Shown here: positions 6,098-8,064 of the stretch, one piece after another
Layout: every line of letters starts with the position of its first letter
Position numbering within the stretch: position 1 is the stretch's first letter
Origin: Rickettsiales bacterium
GTDB lineage: Bacteria > Pseudomonadota > Alphaproteobacteria > Rickettsiales > UBA1997
Reading direction: 5' to 3'
Assembly (NCBI GenBank): GCA_947441695.1
Contig: CANEUK010000062.1
Span: 1 to 8,064, forward strand
Length of the DNA stretch: 8,064 nt
Position numbers and translations under genes: made by a program
Notes under the pieces: model-generated
What the model was told of the DNA's origin: nothing
Seen by the model: the letters and a program-made list of their open reading frames with translations, nothing else
The model's database searches: none

Positions 6098-6859
6098 TTA
6101 AAAAAGTTTGGGAGAGTAAATCAAAAGACTAAAAAATGGGATAATCAAAGCATATCCAAAGTTGGCGCGATTGCGCTTGCTTGGAATATTAAACACTAAA
6201 AACATGGTTAAAATTGTCATCACCATAAAAAAGTAAAATAAAAACACGCTCTGATGCAAACAAACCGAAGCAATCAAAATAAATTTTGTATAATCAAAAG
6301 ACTGGCTTTGACTGGCAAAAAGTCCGTTAGTTTTTTTGTAAAAAATTTGATAAAAAATCACCGAAAAAATCGCTCCAATTGAAGCAGAAAAAGTTGCATC
6401 AATCACATTTTGATCTTGCAAAACGCGGTTTGCCAAACCAACCATCAAAATAAAATTCAAAACTGGCTGCGGAAAAGATCTGTGAGTAAAATCAGTTGCC
6501 AAAAGAATTACCAAACCAACCGAAATCATCGAATAAATAAGAAAATCTTCGCTAAAAGAAAATTTTATATAGCACAAAACAAACAAAATTGTGGTGGCGC
6601 ATTCAATAAAAAGATGGGTGCGCGGAATTTTAGTTTGGCAATTTTTGCACCTTCCCAAAGTGAAAAGCCAATTTACAAGAGGAATTAATTCGCGGGTTCT
6701 AATAACTACGTTGCATTCGGGGCAGCGCGATTTTGGGCCAAAATAACGCCCAAAACACGATTCGTTCAAAGGCAGGCGATAGGCAAAAAGTGTGGCGTAA
6801 GAACCAAAAACCGCCCCAAAAACTGCCGAAACTATTATACCAAAAATTTGTTCAATCAT
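6098..6859 (-). CDS. Prepilin peptidase-like membrane protein (A24 / PilD family) with altered GxGD motif
   Basis: The 253-residue polytopic membrane protein follows the PilD plan. An N-terminal span carries F-G-S-Y-A-T-L-F-A-Y-R-L-P (18-30), the counterpart of the family's G-S-x-L-N-V-x-x-Y-R-L-P. A cytoplasmic loop holds the zinc motif C46-x-x-C49 ... C71-x-x-C74, with R-x-x-E-L-I-P between. About six hydrophobic segments follow. The first catalytic Asp is Asp123 in A-T-D-F-T-H-R-S-F-P. The second site, normally G-x-G-D, reads Q-S-F-D (186-189): Asp189 is kept but both glycines are lost. Known family members remove prepilin leaders on the cytoplasmic side of the inner membrane and N-methylate the new N-terminus. 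The pilin at 3368-4126 is an obvious candidate substrate. The gene lies 32 nt after the Gly-rich protein gene and 20 nt before ahcY, on the same strand. Identity as an A24-type protein is firm; activity is less certain because of the altered motif. Confidence 0.85.
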   Translation of the reverse strand: MIEQIFGIIVSAVFGAVFGSYATLFAYRLPLNESCFGRYFGPKSRCPECNVVIRTRELIPLVNWLFTLGRCKNCQTKIPRTHLFIECATTILFVLCYIKFSFSEDFLIYSMISVGLVILLATDFTHRSFPQPVLNFILMVGLANRVLQDQNVIDATFSASIGAIFSVIFYQIFYKKTNGLFASQSQSFDYTKFILIASVCLHQSVFLFYFFMVMTILTMFLVFNIPSKRNRANFGYALIIPFFSLLIYSPKLF

Positions 6860-6891
6860 TTTTTGTAATTCAATTTTTTAATAGAAATTTT

Positions 6892-8064
6892 CTAGTTGGC
6901 ATATCGCACAATCACAATGCCCGAGCCGCCAGATGTACTAGGATTACCACCACCACCACCACCGCCGCCAGTATTCGGCTTACCGGATTCTGCTTTAGTC
7001 GTCCCAAAACGCCCATCTCCTCCTCCTCCTAAACTAGCAAGCCCCATAGTCCCTCCATAATTGATACTGCCGTTTCCACCACCACCGCTAGCAAACCATC
7101 CACTATCTCCGTAGTTGTCAGAAAATATATCTCCGTAATATTTACCAAGACCTCCATTTCCACCACTGGCATTACTGGCAGTGGTACCTGGAGTAGAACC
7201 CTGACCTCCAGCTCCTCCGCCTCCGCCTGCGGAACACCCACACCCACATGAAGACCAAAAATTACAATCTCCCCCTTTGTTTCCTTGTCCAGAAGTTCCA
7301 TTTCCTCCACTTCCTCCCCCATTTCCACCACCACCACCACTCCCAGCAGGTGTAGTATTAGTATTTTGTCCTTGTCTACCACCGGCTATTGCTGTCATAC
7401 CATTAAATACTGAATTATTACCTGGACCTCCAACAGTAACAGAATATTGCTGTATTGGCAAAGAATATGAATCGTTATAAATCAGACCTCCCGCTCCACC
7501 ACCACCTCCATTAACTGAACCACTCCCTCCTCCAGCAACAACTAAAACTTTTGCGTCCACTACGTTTTTAGAACAATCTAAAGTTCCATTGGAATTAAAG
7601 ACATGAATTGTGTTTGTCGCAAACGAAGTTCTGTCGGTTGTGCAATTGGTACAAGTGCATTTTGTTGCCCCAACGCAAGCCCCACTAACAACCGAAAATT
7701 GACCACCAGCACCACAAGTATAATTTACCGTGCCAGAATAGCCCGTTTTGTCGCAGGTAATTGTTCCGCTTCCTGATGTAACGGTTGTAGTATTTGTTCC
7801 ATTAGTAGTAGGATCGGTAACTGTGCAAGAGATTGGCTGGCAAGGAGATGAACCAATTTGTTCATATCCAATGGCGCAAACATTCGCGCCGTTGCTTCCG
7901 CCAGTTATTGCGCTAGCCGTGGAGCAAACAGTTGAACTTGGAGTTGGGCTTAACGCGCCATTTGAGCAAGTGTAGCTTTGTTTGGTGGTTCCACCAGCAT
8001 ATCCAGAAGCGCCGCAGGTTAAGGTTCTAGATTCTCCATCGGCAATTGTGGATGGGCTAGAAAC
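6892..8064 (-). CDS. Cys-module and Gly-rich surface-type protein, N-terminus beyond the window edge
   Basis: The frame is open from the right edge to TAG 6892-6894, giving 390 visible residues; the start lies outside. An apparent GTG start at 7560 is internal. Visible residues 1-166 are Thr/Ser/Asn-rich and hold 15 Cys, with two copies of a module T-x-T/I-x-C-x-x-x-G-Y-x-G, then Y-T-C, then a closing Cys (14-47 and 101-130), and a Cys cluster C-T-C-T-N-C at 136-141. Residues 168-390 form a Gly-rich domain starting V-L-V-V-A-G-G-G, with G-G-L-I-Y-N, Y-S-V-T-V-G and A-I-A-G-G motifs, ending G-G-S-G-I-V-I-V-R-Y. This layout matches Gly-rich domains of bacterial surface and phage-associated proteins. 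A second cluster, C-N-F-W-S-S-C-G-C-G-C, interrupts the Gly tract. Many Cys suggest an oxidising, extracytoplasmic location. Next to a prepilin peptidase gene, a pilin-like or adhesin role is plausible; that is inference, since any prepilin leader would lie beyond the edge. Confidence 0.8.
   Translation of the reverse strand, partial: VSSPSTIADGESRTLTCGASGYAGGTTKQSYTCSNGALSPTPSSTVCSTASAITGGSNGANVCAIGYEQIGSSPCQPISCTVTDPTTNGTNTTTVTSGSGTITCDKTGYSGTVNYTCGAGGQFSVVSGACVGATKCTCTNCTTDRTSFATNTIHVFNSNGTLDCSKNVVDAKVLVVAGGGSGSVNGGGGGAGGLIYNDSYSLPIQQYSVTVGGPGNNSVFNGMTAIAGGRQGQNTNTTPAGSGGGGGNGGGSGGNGTSGQGNKGGDCNFWSSCGCGCSAGGGGGAGGQGSTPGTTASNASGGNGGLGKYYGDIFSDNYGDSGWFASGGGGNGSINYGGTMGLASLGGGGDGRFGTTKAESGKPNTGGGGGGGGNPSTSGGSGIVIVRYAN
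6946..6969 (-). repeat. Triplet repeat coding for poly-glycine
   Basis: The plus strand reads (acc)6(gcc)2, which on the coding strand gives eight consecutive Gly codons (GGC then GGT). Shorter runs of the same kind occur around 7320-7345 and 7495-7510. Slippage here would change the length of the Gly tract in whole codons without breaking the frame. Confidence 0.8.
7675..8025 (-). repeat. Two copies of a Cys-containing module in the surface-type protein
   Basis: The first copy (7924-8025) and the second (7675-7764) share the order T-L/I-T-C, three residues, G-Y-A/S-G, then Y-T-C, a Gly, and a final Cys after about 13 residues. The segment between them has C-A-I-G-Y-E and looks like a more diverged relative. 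Further copies may exist beyond the window edge. The similarity is at protein level; I see no long exact DNA repeat. Confidence 0.6.

Noticed and set aside
6882..6894. Palindrome tagaaa-t-tttcta at the stop codon of the Gly-rich gene
   Set aside because: Too short and AT-only, without a T tract on the transcribed strand; likely chance.
7029..7382. Second minus-strand frame inside the Gly-rich gene, Val/Glu/Leu-rich
   Set aside because: It arises from GGN-type codons read one base off; the main frame has the recognisable domain.
7558..7560. GTG as start of the Gly-rich protein
   Set aside because: The frame continues without a stop to the window edge and encodes coherent Cys-module sequence upstream.

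Overview
The window is low in G+C, dense in genes and carries bacterial housekeeping genes: queC, ahcY, greA and a tRNA-Val(GAC). The same strand that holds ahcY and greA also carries type IV pilin-type genes. The AT-rich coding style, mostly absent Shine-Dalgarno sequences, the form of the tRNA and the style of the pilin and leader peptidase suggest an alphaproteobacterium, perhaps Rickettsiales-like. That placement is inference; nothing here fixes the taxon.

Layout. Positions 1-1769 (minus) hold a long unfinished ORF of 589 visible codons. It encodes an acidic, lysine-rich protein with one proline-kinked hydrophobic segment and a low-complexity region containing tandem decapeptide repeats. 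A tRNA-Val(GAC) with an encoded CCA lies 12 nt upstream of it on the same strand. A 136-nt divergent spacer separates the tRNA from queC (plus, 1995-2687). An AT-rich convergent spacer follows, then a 95-residue membrane protein (minus).

From 3368 to the right edge everything is on the minus strand. In transcription order, from high to low coordinates, there is: the C-terminal 390 residues of a Cys-module and Gly-rich surface-type protein, cut by the window edge; a prepilin-peptidase-like membrane protein; ahcY; greA; and a type IV pilin-like protein followed by a strong intrinsic terminator at 3301-3337. The gaps within the first four genes are 32, 20 and 21 nt, so they may form one transcription unit. 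The pilin has its own candidate promoter.

Together: QueC makes preQ0 for queuosine tRNA modification. AhcY removes S-adenosylhomocysteine left by methyltransferases. GreA rescues backtracked RNA polymerase. The peptidase and pilin look like parts of a type IV pilus or pseudopilus system, and the Gly-rich protein may be a further surface component. The most notable points are the degraded GxGD motif of the peptidase, its position inside a housekeeping gene run, and the two repeat-bearing proteins cut by the window edges. I saw no CRISPR array, insertion sequence, rRNA or origin.
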